Origin: an uncultured Mollicutes bacterium
GTDB lineage: Bacteria > Bacillota_I > Bacilli_A > Acholeplasmatales > Anaeroplasmataceae
Length of the DNA: 9,549 nucleotides
Direction of reading: 5' to 3'
NCBI GenBank assembly: GCA_900547045.1
Contig: URFB01000037.1
Coordinates: 1 to 9,549 of the forward strand
Shown here: positions 1-6,793 of the stretch, in pieces
How positions within the stretch are numbered: the stretch's first letter is position 1
Layout of the letters: each line of letters starts with the position of its first letter
Translations under genes and position numbers: made by a program
Notes under the pieces: generated by a model
What the model was told of the DNA's origin: nothing
Databases searched by the model: none
The model's input: the letters and a program-made list of their open reading frames with translations, nothing else

Positions 1-6
1 AAAAGT

Positions 7-82
7 TGGCGGTTCGGACGGGACTTGAACCCGCGATCTCCAGTGTGACAGACTAGCATGTTAACCACTACACCACCGAACC
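7..82 (-). tRNA. tRNA-Asp (anticodon GTC)
   Basis: On the minus strand this 76-base segment folds as a full cloverleaf. The acceptor stem is GGTTCGG with CCGAACC, the D stem GTGT with ACAT, the anticodon stem CTAGT with ACTGG around loop CTGTCAC, and the T stem GCGGG with CCCGT around loop TTCAAGT. The anticodon is GTC, which reads GAC and GAT (Asp). The discriminator is G73, as expected for tRNA-Asp, and the 3' CCA is encoded (bases 9 to 7). A strong promoter lies about 36 bases upstream, so this tRNA is the first, or only, gene of its transcript. Other tRNAs may follow beyond the left edge. Confidence 0.97.
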
Positions 83-124
83 ATTTTTATTAATTTCACT
101 ATCGCGGTCACTAGCGACTACTAT

Positions 125-153
125 ATGATAGCATAATCAAAACTCATTTGCAA
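125..153 (-). promoter_or_regulatory. Promoter of tRNA-Asp (-35 TTGCAA, 17 bp, -10 TATCAT)
   Basis: On the minus strand, TTGCAA (153-148) and TATCAT (130-125) are separated by exactly 17 bases. The -10 is extended: TATGC directly precedes TATCAT. Transcription should start near 118, giving a leader of about 36 bases before the mature tRNA at 82. The spacing, extended -10 and upstream A-tracts make this the most convincing promoter in the window. The start point is inferred. Confidence 0.8.
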
Positions 154-156
154 GAG

Positions 157-172
157 TTTTTTTATTTTTTTT
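157..172 (-). promoter_or_regulatory. A-tract UP-like element upstream of the tRNA promoter
   Basis: Read on the minus strand, bases 172-157 are eight As, a T, then seven As, ending three bases before the -35 hexamer TTGCAA. AT-rich tracts in this position bind the RNA polymerase alpha C-terminal domain at stable-RNA promoters. The function here is inferred from position and composition. Confidence 0.5.
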
Positions 173-184
173 GTGAAAAGCAAG

Positions 185-212
185 AAAAATAAGGAGGATC
201 ATTCCTCCTTAT
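185..212 (-). terminator. Intrinsic terminator of the tyrA-gltD operon
   Basis: A perfect 8-bp inverted repeat, AAGGAGGA and TCCTCCTT, surrounds a 4-base loop and extends by two A-T pairs. On the minus strand it is followed by ATTTTTCTT. The hairpin begins only a few bases after the gltD stop codon at 216-218. Stem strength, U-tract and position make it the end of the aromatic operon transcript and isolate the tRNA unit. Confidence 0.88.
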
Positions 213-215
213 GTA

Positions 216-1505
216 TTATTTTAACTTTTCAATCATAATTTGAGCGGCTTTTTTACCATCAACCATGCTTCTTACAACAGTATCAGCGCCTCTTACAATA
301 TCTCCACCAGCTAAAATACGCTCATTTGATGTTGTAATACCATCACTTGATACAATATATCCTGAATTAAGCTCAAGGCCAAACTTTTCTGTTAAAGCCT
401 TATCTGGTGATTGACCAATTGCCACTAGAACATTATCACACTTGAACTCCTCATATTTACCTGAGCCAACAGGACTTCTTCTTCCTGATTCATCGGGAAG
501 ACCAAGCTCCATAATCTCACACTTTATCGCAACTACCTTGCCATTTTCAGTTATGATTTCAACAGGGTTGTGTAAGAAATTAAATTCTACACCCTCAGCC
601 ATTGCATCATCAAGTTCATCCTTAGATGCAGGAGCCTCCTCAAGGCTTCTTCTATATACTACAACTGTTTTGGAAGAACCAACTCTTTGGCTTGTACGGC
701 AACAGTCCATTGCTACATTACCAGCACCTACAACATAGGTAATTCCTTCAAGCTTAACGCCTTCACCTTCACCATATGATTCACTCATATTAACAGCCTT
801 TAGGAAATCCCCAGCACTATAAACACCCTTAGCATCCTCACCAGGAATACGTAATGACTTATATTTGCCAAGACCACAGCCAATAAAGACCATATCGTAA
901 TCATTCAATAATTCACTAGGAATAGCCTCATGCTCCGTTACATATGAAACACCCATACGCTTCGTAAACTCGATATGCTCATTTAAAAGCTTTTTAGGAA
1001 GACGATACTCAGGAATACCATAGCTCATTACACCACCTAAATGTTTTTCTCTTTCAAAAACGGTAGCGTGGATTCCATTTTTCACAAGCTCAAGCGCACA
1101 AGAAATTCCGGCAGGACCTGAACCAATAATAGCTACCTTCTTATTACTCCAAGAAGAAACTGGCTTTAATTCGATCGTTTTGTTATCCATAACATAACGC
1201 TCAAGTGGTCCAACATGAACAGGATCTTGCGTTTTCATTTTATTACGAATACAGTTTCCAATACATTGCTTACGATGATCACAAACACGTGAGCAAATTG
1301 GTGATAAATTAGTACCATCCATTAAAATTTCATAAGCACCATTCACATCATCATTTTTTAAGCAGCTAATGAATTCATTAATTCTTAAGCCTGCGGGACA
1401 ACCATTTTTCTTACAAAATGGAACCTTACAATTTAAGCAGCGTGAGGCTTCCTTTAGGGCCTCATCATGCGTATATGTTCTTGTAACCTCTTTAAAATTT
1501 AACAT
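216..1505 (-). CDS. gltD: GltD-like FAD/NADPH iron-sulfur oxidoreductase (glutamate synthase small-subunit family)
   Basis: This 429-residue protein belongs to the glutamate synthase beta-subunit family, which passes electrons from NADPH through FAD and [4Fe-4S] clusters to a partner. The N-terminal ferredoxin-like domain keeps two four-cysteine sets: C23, C26, C31, C36 and C71, C75, C81, C85. GSGPAG at 128-133 is the FAD-binding motif and VVGAGNVAMD at 258-267 the NADPH-binding motif. AGGDIVRGADTVV near 399 is the usual C-terminal FAD contact. No GltB large subunit is in the window, so it may be a homomeric GltA-type enzyme, an NfnB relative or a general electron donor. It is the last gene of the aro operon, one base after the aroC stop. 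I chose ATG at 1505 because AGGTGA sits 5 bases before it. A GTG at 1514, preceded by AAAGGA, would add three residues and overlap aroC by 8 bases. Family is sure; physiological partner is not. Confidence 0.92.
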   Translation of the reverse strand: MLNFKEVTRTYTHDEALKEASRCLNCKVPFCKKNGCPAGLRINEFISCLKNDDVNGAYEILMDGTNLSPICSRVCDHRKQCIGNCIRNKMKTQDPVHVGPLERYVMDNKTIELKPVSSWSNKKVAIIGSGPAGISCALELVKNGIHATVFEREKHLGGVMSYGIPEYRLPKKLLNEHIEFTKRMGVSYVTEHEAIPSELLNDYDMVFIGCGLGKYKSLRIPGEDAKGVYSAGDFLKAVNMSESYGEGEGVKLEGITYVVGAGNVAMDCCRTSQRVGSSKTVVVYRRSLEEAPASKDELDDAMAEGVEFNFLHNPVEIITENGKVVAIKCEIMELGLPDESGRRSPVGSGKYEEFKCDNVLVAIGQSPDKALTEKFGLELNSGYIVSSDGITTSNERILAGGDIVRGADTVVRSMVDGKKAAQIMIEKLK

Positions 1506-1506
1506 C

Positions 1507-2499
1507 TTATTCACCTAATATTCCTTTATTTATCATATATAAATCACAAAGCCCAATTGCACACATAGCCTCAAGCACAGGTAGTGCTCTTAGAATAATT
1601 GCAGTATCATGACGACCCTCAATTAAAAGGCTTTCAACCTTATTATCCTTAAAATTATAGGTATCCTGGGCAATTCCAATTGATGGGGTTGGCTTCATCA
1701 TTACTCTTAATTCAATATCGTTTGAATTAGTAATCCCCCCATTAATACCACCATTATTATTCGTTTTTGTCTTACCACTAGCATCAAGATATGAATCATT
1801 AAATTCTGATCCATATAGTCCGACTCCATCAAAGCCAATGCCAAATTCAACACCCTTTACGCCCCCAACGGAAAATAAAAGATGTGATAAAACTGATTCA
1901 ACGCTATCAAAATAGGGCTCACCTAGTGATGCAGGCACATCAGAAATCTTAATTTTGACAATTCCGCCCACACTATCGTGCTTATTTAGCGCATCCTCCA
2001 AAATAGCTTTAAATTTAGCTTCATCCTCACAGCCATTTAAATTAATAATTTTAGTGCTATATTTAAGCGGTAATATTTTTTTAGCAATTACTCCCGCCGC
2101 TACAATACCTAAGGTAAGTCTTCCTGAAAAGGCTCCACCACCGCGGTAATCATTAAAGCCCTTGTATTTTATTTTAGCTGTTAAATCCGCATGGGATGGC
2201 CTTGGATGATTAACTAAATTAGAATAATCCTTACTCTTAGTATTTTGATTTAAAAAGCGAATTAAAATTGGTGCGCCCGTTGTAAAGCCATTAAAAACGC
2301 CCGTCTCGATAATTGGCTCATCCTTCTCAATTCGTGGTGTTGTACCTAAGCCTTGAGCCTTTCTTCTTAAAAGATCAGCCTCAAAATCATGACTATCAAG
2401 CTTGATACCTGCTGGCACCCCATCAACAAGAATACCTACTGATGCACCATGTGATTCACCAAAAATAGAAACTCTAAATAATCGACCAAAGCTATTCAC
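1507..2499 (-). CDS. aroC: Chorismate synthase
   Basis: AroC converts 5-enolpyruvylshikimate-3-phosphate to chorismate, the last common step of aromatic biosynthesis, and needs reduced FMN. The protein has 330 residues, somewhat short for the family. FGRLFRVSIFGESHG near the N-terminus carries the first catalytic histidine (H17), and RPSHAD carries the second (H103). RGGG at 119-122 is followed by AFSGRLT, where many family members have RSSARET. The TNNNGGINGG stretch near 246-255, KPTPSI and GRHDTAI near 296 are all typical. I chose GTG at 2499 because AGAGGTGA lies 5 bases upstream and the protein then begins MNSFGRLFRV, matching the usual family start. A GTG nine bases further upstream is less likely. 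The start overlaps the aroE stop by 8 bases, so the two are probably translationally coupled. Confidence 0.96.
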   Translation of the reverse strand: MNSFGRLFRVSIFGESHGASVGILVDGVPAGIKLDSHDFEADLLRRKAQGLGTTPRIEKDEPIIETGVFNGFTTGAPILIRFLNQNTKSKDYSNLVNHPRPSHADLTAKIKYKGFNDYRGGGAFSGRLTLGIVAAGVIAKKILPLKYSTKIINLNGCEDEAKFKAILEDALNKHDSVGGIVKIKISDVPASLGEPYFDSVESVLSHLLFSVGGVKGVEFGIGFDGVGLYGSEFNDSYLDASGKTKTNNNGGINGGITNSNDIELRVMMKPTPSIGIAQDTYNFKDNKVESLLIEGRHDTAIILRALPVLEAMCAIGLCDLYMINKGILGE

Positions 2500-3262
2500 C
2501 AATATCACCTCTAACCTTACTAATTATTTTATCATAATCAATATCATATACCCTATCAAGCCAAATATCCTCAGCCTCAGCGGCTTGAAAAATAAGCATT
2601 AAAAGACCATTATAGCTATTTTTATTATAGCTCATAAGTTTAGTCCAAACCGGATTAAAAATGATATCGACAATACATTTAGCCTTAGAGGCTACTTCCT
2701 CATCAAGAGCTGATACTAAAACATTAGGATACATTCCTACAGGGGTAGTATTAACAATCAAATCTAAATTTGTTTTTTTTAAATCCTCATAGCCAATCAT
2801 ATTAGCCTCTGGATGACGTGAAACCAATTTAACATTAGCCTTCATATCCTTAAGGGCCTTAGAAATCGCCTTAGAGGCTCCTCCTGTACCAAGCACATAT
2901 GCATCCTTATTAGTTGTCTCAATCTTGTAATATTCAAGCTCCCTTTTAAAGCCGTAATAATCTGTATTATAGCCAATTACCTTACCGTTTTTAACACAAA
3001 TAGTATTAACTGAGCCAATTTCCTTAGCCTCATCAGATATTTCATCTAAATATTTCATTATCTCGATTTTATAAGGGATAGTAACATTATAGCCATCATA
3101 TTTTTTAAGTCTTAAATCGTTAATACGACTCTCAAGCTTAGAGGGTGTTGTCTCTAAAAGCTCGTATGAGGCCTCAAGACCCTTAGCCTCAAATAAATAT
3201 TTATGGATTAAGGGAGAAAAGCTATGACCAAGAGGATTGCCAATTAAGCCGAACTTCTTCAT
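2492..3262 (-). CDS. aroE: Shikimate dehydrogenase (NADP+)
   Basis: AroE reduces 3-dehydroshikimate to shikimate with NADPH. The 256-residue protein has the full family layout. GLIGNPLGHSFSP near the N-terminus holds the shikimate-binding serines S14 and S16. NVTIPYK ends in catalytic K65, IGSVNTI follows at 82-88, and GYNTDYYGF carries catalytic D101. VLGTGGASKAI (123-133) is the dinucleotide-binding loop, with R149 after the next strand in place to contact the NADP phosphate. NTTPVGM near 171 and the GLLMLIFQAAEAEDIW end match the C-terminal part of the family. The start is ATG at 3262, with AAGGAG 8 bases upstream, and overlaps the preceding gene's stop as TAATG. The last codons supply the Shine-Dalgarno site of aroC. 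All key residues are present. Confidence 0.96.
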   Translation of the reverse strand: MKKFGLIGNPLGHSFSPLIHKYLFEAKGLEASYELLETTPSKLESRINDLRLKKYDGYNVTIPYKIEIMKYLDEISDEAKEIGSVNTICVKNGKVIGYNTDYYGFKRELEYYKIETTNKDAYVLGTGGASKAISKALKDMKANVKLVSRHPEANMIGYEDLKKTNLDLIVNTTPVGMYPNVLVSALDEEVASKAKCIVDIIFNPVWTKLMSYNKNSYNGLLMLIFQAAEAEDIWLDRVYDIDYDKIISKVRGDIGE

Positions 3263-3540
3263 TATTTCTTCTCCTTAATTAAATCCATTTGATAATCCTT
3301 AGAGGCCTTAAGCATTCCCTCAAGGAAGCTAATATAATAACCCTCTAATTTTTCATCAGCTAAAAGCTTTGTATTACACACTATTAGCTCATTTTCACGC
3401 TTTAAATCTAAAACGGGAAGATTATTTTGAGCCTTATATTCCGCTACCATTTTCGCAGCCTGCATTCTTTTTTTAAATAAGGCAATCATTTCCCTATCAC
3501 ATTCATTAATAATCGCTCTTGCATCATCTAGCTTACTCAT
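3262..3540 (-). CDS. Chorismate mutase, AroQ class, monofunctional
   Basis: This 92-residue all-helical protein rearranges chorismate to prephenate, the entry to phenylalanine and tyrosine. Aligned by eye with the E. coli chorismate mutase domain, the active-site set is complete: R8, R25, K36, D45, R48, E49, S80 and Q84 stand where R11, R28, K39, D48, R51, E52, S84 and Q88 stand in E. coli. It is a single domain, not fused to prephenate dehydratase, prephenate dehydrogenase or DAHP synthase, and I see no ACT regulatory domain. The ATG at 3540 lies inside the end of aroA (8-base overlap), with AGGAGGT about 10 bases upstream. TyrA in the same operon uses its product. I leave the symbol blank because aroQ, aroH and pheA are all used for such genes. 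Confidence 0.93.
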   Translation of the reverse strand: MSKLDDARAIINECDREMIALFKKRMQAAKMVAEYKAQNNLPVLDLKRENELIVCNTKLLADEKLEGYYISFLEGMLKASKDYQMDLIKEKK

Positions 3541-4795
3541 AGCTTATTTTACCTCCTAAAGAAGCTAATACCTCAAAAAAATTAGGATAGCTCTTCTTAA
3601 CTGCCTCAGCACCCTCAATAACAATATCAGATCCTACAATCGTTGATAGCATAGCTAAGGACATTACAACACGGTGGTCATTGTGAGAATTAACTACGCC
3701 ACCATGAAGCGCCCTTCCATAAATATCCATACCATCCTGAAATTCCTCAATATGGCCTCCAAGCTTTTCAAGCTCCTCCTTCATCGCACTAATACGATCA
3801 CATTCCTTAATACGAAGTCTTTCAGCCTCATAAAAATGTGATTTTTCATTTACAATTGTACTCGCAAGTACAGTTAAGGCTGGTCCTAAATCTGGAGATT
3901 GGGCAAATGAAATGCTTGCGCCATGTAAATTAGTTGGTATCGCCATTAAGCCACCAGCCTCATGCTTGATTACGCCCCCAAAATCAGAAATATCAGAAAT
4001 TATTTTTTTATCACCCTGGAATGATGCTAAATTCATGCCCTTAAGAATAATATCATTACCAAGCATATTTGCTAAAAAGAAAAAGGCTGATTGAGAAAAA
4101 TCACCCTCAACCTGATAATCACAAGGCTTGAATTCTTGATTTCCCTTAATTAAAATTTCATTATCCTTAAGCTCAATTTTAATACCAAAGCGGTTTAAAA
4201 TATCTACTGTTAAATCAATATAGCCCTTTGATTCAAGCTTAGTGGTAATAACAATCTTAGAATTACCATCTAGCATAGGAAGGGTATATAAAAGACCTGT
4301 TATAAACTGACTAGATACATTACCAGGCACCTCAAAAAGACCTGGCCTTAGGCTTCCTTTAATCCTTAAAGGTAGGTATGAATCCTCAGGATGAAAATAG
4401 CTTATTTCCTTTTTATCAAATAGGTCATAATAAACATCAAGTGGTCTTTTAACTAGACGGTTATGTCCAACAAAGGTAATTTCTTCGTCTGATACTAAAG
4501 AAATAGGAATTAAAAATCTTAGGGTTGAGCCAGATTCATTAGCGTCAATTATATTTTTAACTCTTTTAACACTAGAGCCCTCAATAATAAGATAGTCGCT
4601 ATAGCATTCAATCTTAGCACCTAAGGCCTTCATACCATCAATTGTGGCCTTGATATCATCTGAATAGGCGATATTTGTTATTTTAGATTTGCCTTTTGCA
4701 AGAGAAGCTGCAATAATAGCTCGATGAGCAAGGCTTTTAGATGGTGGTATTATAACCTCACCCTTTAATCGCCCGGGTTTAATTCTTACATTCAT
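3533..4795 (-). CDS. aroA: 3-phosphoshikimate 1-carboxyvinyltransferase (EPSP synthase)
   Basis: AroA transfers the enolpyruvyl group of phosphoenolpyruvate to shikimate-3-phosphate. The 420-residue protein is of usual length. PPSKSLAHRA holds K20, S21 and R25 for substrate binding. ESGSTLR (87-93) is the PEP-site loop, equivalent to NAGTAMR in E. coli, and keeps the glycine (G89) but has S90 and F94 at the positions of E. coli T97 and P101. VSSQF (160-164) matches the shikimate phosphate site. DLGPAL carries catalytic D302, RIKECDR (328-334) is the RxKExDR motif, and HNDHR (371-375) is the C-terminal PEP-binding motif. ATG at 4795 lies 17 bases inside aroB and has only a weak upstream site (GAG 11 bases away), so translation probably depends on coupling to aroB. 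The glycine in the PEP loop suggests a glyphosate-sensitive type, which is only an inference. Confidence 0.96.
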   Translation of the reverse strand: MNVRIKPGRLKGEVIIPPSKSLAHRAIIAASLAKGKSKITNIAYSDDIKATIDGMKALGAKIECYSDYLIIEGSSVKRVKNIIDANESGSTLRFLIPISLVSDEEITFVGHNRLVKRPLDVYYDLFDKKEISYFHPEDSYLPLRIKGSLRPGLFEVPGNVSSQFITGLLYTLPMLDGNSKIVITTKLESKGYIDLTVDILNRFGIKIELKDNEILIKGNQEFKPCDYQVEGDFSQSAFFFLANMLGNDIILKGMNLASFQGDKKIISDISDFGGVIKHEAGGLMAIPTNLHGASISFAQSPDLGPALTVLASTIVNEKSHFYEAERLRIKECDRISAMKEELEKLGGHIEEFQDGMDIYGRALHGGVVNSHNDHRVVMSLAMLSTIVGSDIVIEGAEAVKKSYPNFFEVLASLGGKISYE

Positions 4796-5810
4796 AATTT
4801 AAAAGCTCGCTTTCACTAAATTTTTTAGCAAGTACACTACCAAAATCACTAATTAAAATAAAGGAAACCTCACCTGCGATATTCTTTTTATCATAAACAG
4901 TTTTTCTTATTATCTCCTTATAATCATAATCCTTAATTGGTAAATCATATTTAACTAATATCGCTTTAAGCTTGTCGTAGCAAGAAGGATTCGTAAGTCC
5001 TAAATCAATACCCATTTTAATAGCCATAAGCATACCATTAGCCACAGCCTCACCATGTCTTAAATGACCCTCAAGCTCAACAATATGTCCAAAGGTATGT
5101 CCAAAATTTAAATACATTCTTTCCTTTAAATCAAAGGGATCAATTTCTACAACTCTTTTTTTGACACTTAAGGATTCATAAATGATTTCTTCCGTAATTT
5201 CAATATTGTCACCCTCAAGTAGCTCTAAAAGCTTTTTATTACCAATACAGCCATGCTTAATAAGCTCTCCCATACCATTATTAAATTCAACCTTAGGTAG
5301 GGTTTTTAAGGCGTTAGGATCAATGATAACCTTAATAGGCTGCTTAAAAGCGCCAATAATATTCTTTCTTCCATAAAAATCAATTCCCGTTTTCCCCCCA
5401 ATTGATGAATCCATTTGGGCAAGTAATGAGGTAGGAATTTGTAAATACGGATTTCCCCGATAGATTGATGAGGCTACAAAGCCTGTTAAATCACCAATAA
5501 CACCACCACCAAGAGCGATTAAAAGCTCTCCTCTTTTGATTTCTAAATCTAAAAGCTTAGTTAATACCTCCTGGTAGGTATTAAAGCTTTTTGACTCCTC
5601 TCCAGCCTTAACACAAACAGAATAAACCTTAAAATCAGGAAGATTTTTGGCAATCATATCTAGGTATAGAGGTCCTACATTAGAATCAGTAATAATATAG
5701 ATTTTTTTCTTATTATAAACAGCTTTAACCTCTTCATTGATATTAGAATAAATATCCTTTTTTATTACAATATCGTAGGAACTAGGACCTAAATTCATTT
5801 TAAGTATCAT
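4779..5810 (-). CDS. aroB: 3-dehydroquinate synthase
   Basis: AroB converts DAHP to 3-dehydroquinate, the second shikimate pathway step, using NAD+ and a divalent metal (usually zinc). The 343-residue protein shows AGEESKSF near 69, the NAD-binding LGGGVIGDLTGFVA from about 100, IPTSLLAQMDSSIGGKTG (125-142), and KNIIGAFKQP just after. Metal ligands are visible as E182 in GELIKHG, H238 in NFGHTFGH and H252 in RHGEAV. Usual relatives have AExIKYG where this one has GELIKHG; the metal-binding glutamate is kept. The start ATG at 5810 overlaps the tyrA stop as ATGA, a classic coupled junction. The upstream ribosome site is weak (AGATGGA), which supports coupling. Confidence 0.96.
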   Translation of the reverse strand: MILKMNLGPSSYDIVIKKDIYSNINEEVKAVYNKKKIYIITDSNVGPLYLDMIAKNLPDFKVYSVCVKAGEESKSFNTYQEVLTKLLDLEIKRGELLIALGGGVIGDLTGFVASSIYRGNPYLQIPTSLLAQMDSSIGGKTGIDFYGRKNIIGAFKQPIKVIIDPNALKTLPKVEFNNGMGELIKHGCIGNKKLLELLEGDNIEITEEIIYESLSVKKRVVEIDPFDLKERMYLNFGHTFGHIVELEGHLRHGEAVANGMLMAIKMGIDLGLTNPSCYDKLKAILVKYDLPIKDYDYKEIIRKTVYDKKNIAGEVSFILISDFGSVLAKKFSESELLNYECKN

Positions 5811-6634
5811 TTTTCCATCTCTTTTCGTTTATTTCTTGATTTAATAAATATTTCCTTTAAGCCTTCCTTATTGTCTTCAACAAGGCATAGCTTAAGCTTT
5901 AAAAGCTCGGCTTCAAAATTAGTTATTTCTGATAATAAATATTCCCGGTTGGCAAAGAAAAGCTCACACCATAAATTTTCATTGATCATAGCGATTCTGG
6001 TTAAATCACGATAGGAATCACCAATGAAGTTTTTAGTATCATCCTCAGTATCACTATTTACAAGTGAAACCGCAATCGCGTGCGTAAGCTGAGAGGTAAA
6101 GCCAATCATCTTATCATGGTATTTAGGGCTCATAAGAGAAATACGACCAAATCCCAAATCACGACCGATTTGCTTAAGCATATTTATTTCATATTCCTTG
6201 TTGTTAACATTAACAATGAGGAAATTCATACCATCAAATATTTTATTATCTGCATATTCAATGCCTGATTTTTCCTTACCAGCCATAGGATGGTGGGAAA
6301 TGTAGCAAGCTGGAAGGGCTAGCTTAATTGCTTTATGAAGAAAGCTTGATTTTACACCACATACATCGGTAATAACCTGCTTATCATTAAAAAGAGAATG
6401 ATAGCTTTTTAAAAATTCTAAAATACGATCAGGATATAAGCCAATAATGATTAAATCGGACTTACTTATAAAATCAGACGCCTCAAGCGAGACCTCATCA
6501 CATAGCTTATTTGAAATTGCATAATTAAGTGTACTTTGCTTAACATCAACACCATATATTTTATGTCCAGTCTTTTTAAGCCCCATTGCATAGGAACCAC
6601 CAATAAGACCAAGACCAACAATTAGTATATTCAA
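5807..6634 (-). CDS. tyrA: Prephenate dehydrogenase
   Basis: TyrA oxidatively decarboxylates prephenate to 4-hydroxyphenylpyruvate, the direct tyrosine precursor. The 275-residue protein starts with a Rossmann fold, GLGLIGGS (7-14). D30 closes the second strand, which usually signals NAD+ rather than NADP+ preference. DVCGVKS near 90, HHPMAGKEKSG (114-124) with catalytic H115, and SQLTH (181-185) with a second active-site histidine match the family. It ends after the helical dimerisation domain, with neither the C-terminal ACT domain of Bacillus-type TyrA nor a fused chorismate mutase. Feedback control by tyrosine, if any, would therefore have to act on the catalytic core. It is the first gene of the operon. 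The start is TTG at 6634, with GGAG 8 bases upstream; no ATG or GTG fits the conserved N-terminus. A TTG start may limit expression of this gene relative to downstream ones. Confidence 0.94.
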   Translation of the reverse strand: MNILIVGLGLIGGSYAMGLKKTGHKIYGVDVKQSTLNYAISNKLCDEVSLEASDFISKSDLIIIGLYPDRILEFLKSYHSLFNDKQVITDVCGVKSSFLHKAIKLALPACYISHHPMAGKEKSGIEYADNKIFDGMNFLIVNVNNKEYEINMLKQIGRDLGFGRISLMSPKYHDKMIGFTSQLTHAIAVSLVNSDTEDDTKNFIGDSYRDLTRIAMINENLWCELFFANREYLLSEITNFEAELLKLKLCLVEDNKEGLKEIFIKSRNKRKEMEK

Positions 6635-6664
6635 AATATCAGCTCCATTTAAATTACTACTCTT

Positions 6665-6693
6665 ATTCTATCATATTTACCAGCTTTTTAAAA
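6665..6693 (-). promoter_or_regulatory. Candidate promoter of the tyrA-aroB-aroA operon
   Basis: On the minus strand TATGATAGAAT (6675-6665) gives an extended -10: TATGA followed by hexamer TAGAAT. With a 17-base spacer the -35 would be TTTTAA, a poor match, so the extended -10 would carry most of the activity. Transcription would start near 6658, giving a leader of about 24 bases. That is too short for a T-box or an attenuator. The leuS terminator upstream makes a promoter in this gap necessary for the operon. Confidence 0.55.
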
Positions 6694-6707
6694 GAAAACA
6701 TATTGAT

Positions 6708-6729
6708 TAGTAGCTAAAACTACTAGCTA
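6708..6729. promoter_or_regulatory. Inverted repeat, possible operator upstream of the aro promoter
   Basis: TAGTAG (6708-6713) and CTACTA (6720-6725) form a perfect inverted repeat with a 6-base gap. The same stretch holds two copies of the palindrome TAGCTA (6711-6716 and 6724-6729), 13 bases apart. It lies about 50 to 70 bases upstream of the inferred tyrA start site and downstream of the leuS terminator. The position would suit a regulator binding site. It does not match the E. coli TyrR box, and chance is possible in AT-rich DNA. Confidence 0.3.
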
Positions 6730-6756
6730 TTATTATTTACTTCAATTCAAATTCTA

Positions 6757-6785
6757 TAAAAAAGATTTGGACCGAAGTCCAAACC
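6757..6785 (-). terminator. Intrinsic terminator of leuS (UUCG tetraloop)
   Basis: On the minus strand GGTTTGGAC and GTCCAAATC form a 9-bp stem with one G-U pair around a TTCG tetraloop, followed by six Ts. It begins 8 bases after the leuS stop codon. UUCG loops closed by C-G are unusually stable, so this is a convincing terminator that separates leuS from the aro operon. Confidence 0.92.
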
Positions 6786-6793
6786 ATTCTTTA

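Noticed and set aside
139..172. Plus-strand hairpin AAAACTC...GAGTTTT followed by T-rich sequence, resembling an intrinsic terminator.
   Set aside because: The stem is weak and mostly A-T, no plus-strand gene lies upstream, and the same bases are explained by the -35 and A-tract of the tRNA promoter on the other strand.
442..738. Plus-strand open frame of 98 codons opposite gltD, and similar shorter frames opposite aroC, aroA, aroB, tyrA and leuS.
   Set aside because: All lie inside well-supported genes on the other strand, have no ribosome site or family motif, and show low-complexity Ser/Pro/Leu-rich composition typical of antisense shadows.
6631..6648. Five-codon reading frame (ATG to TGA, MELIF) overlapping the TTG start of tyrA, a possible leader peptide.
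   Set aside because: It has no ribosome binding site of its own, contains no aromatic-rich attenuator stretch and no associated hairpin. Its GGAG serves the tyrA TTG.
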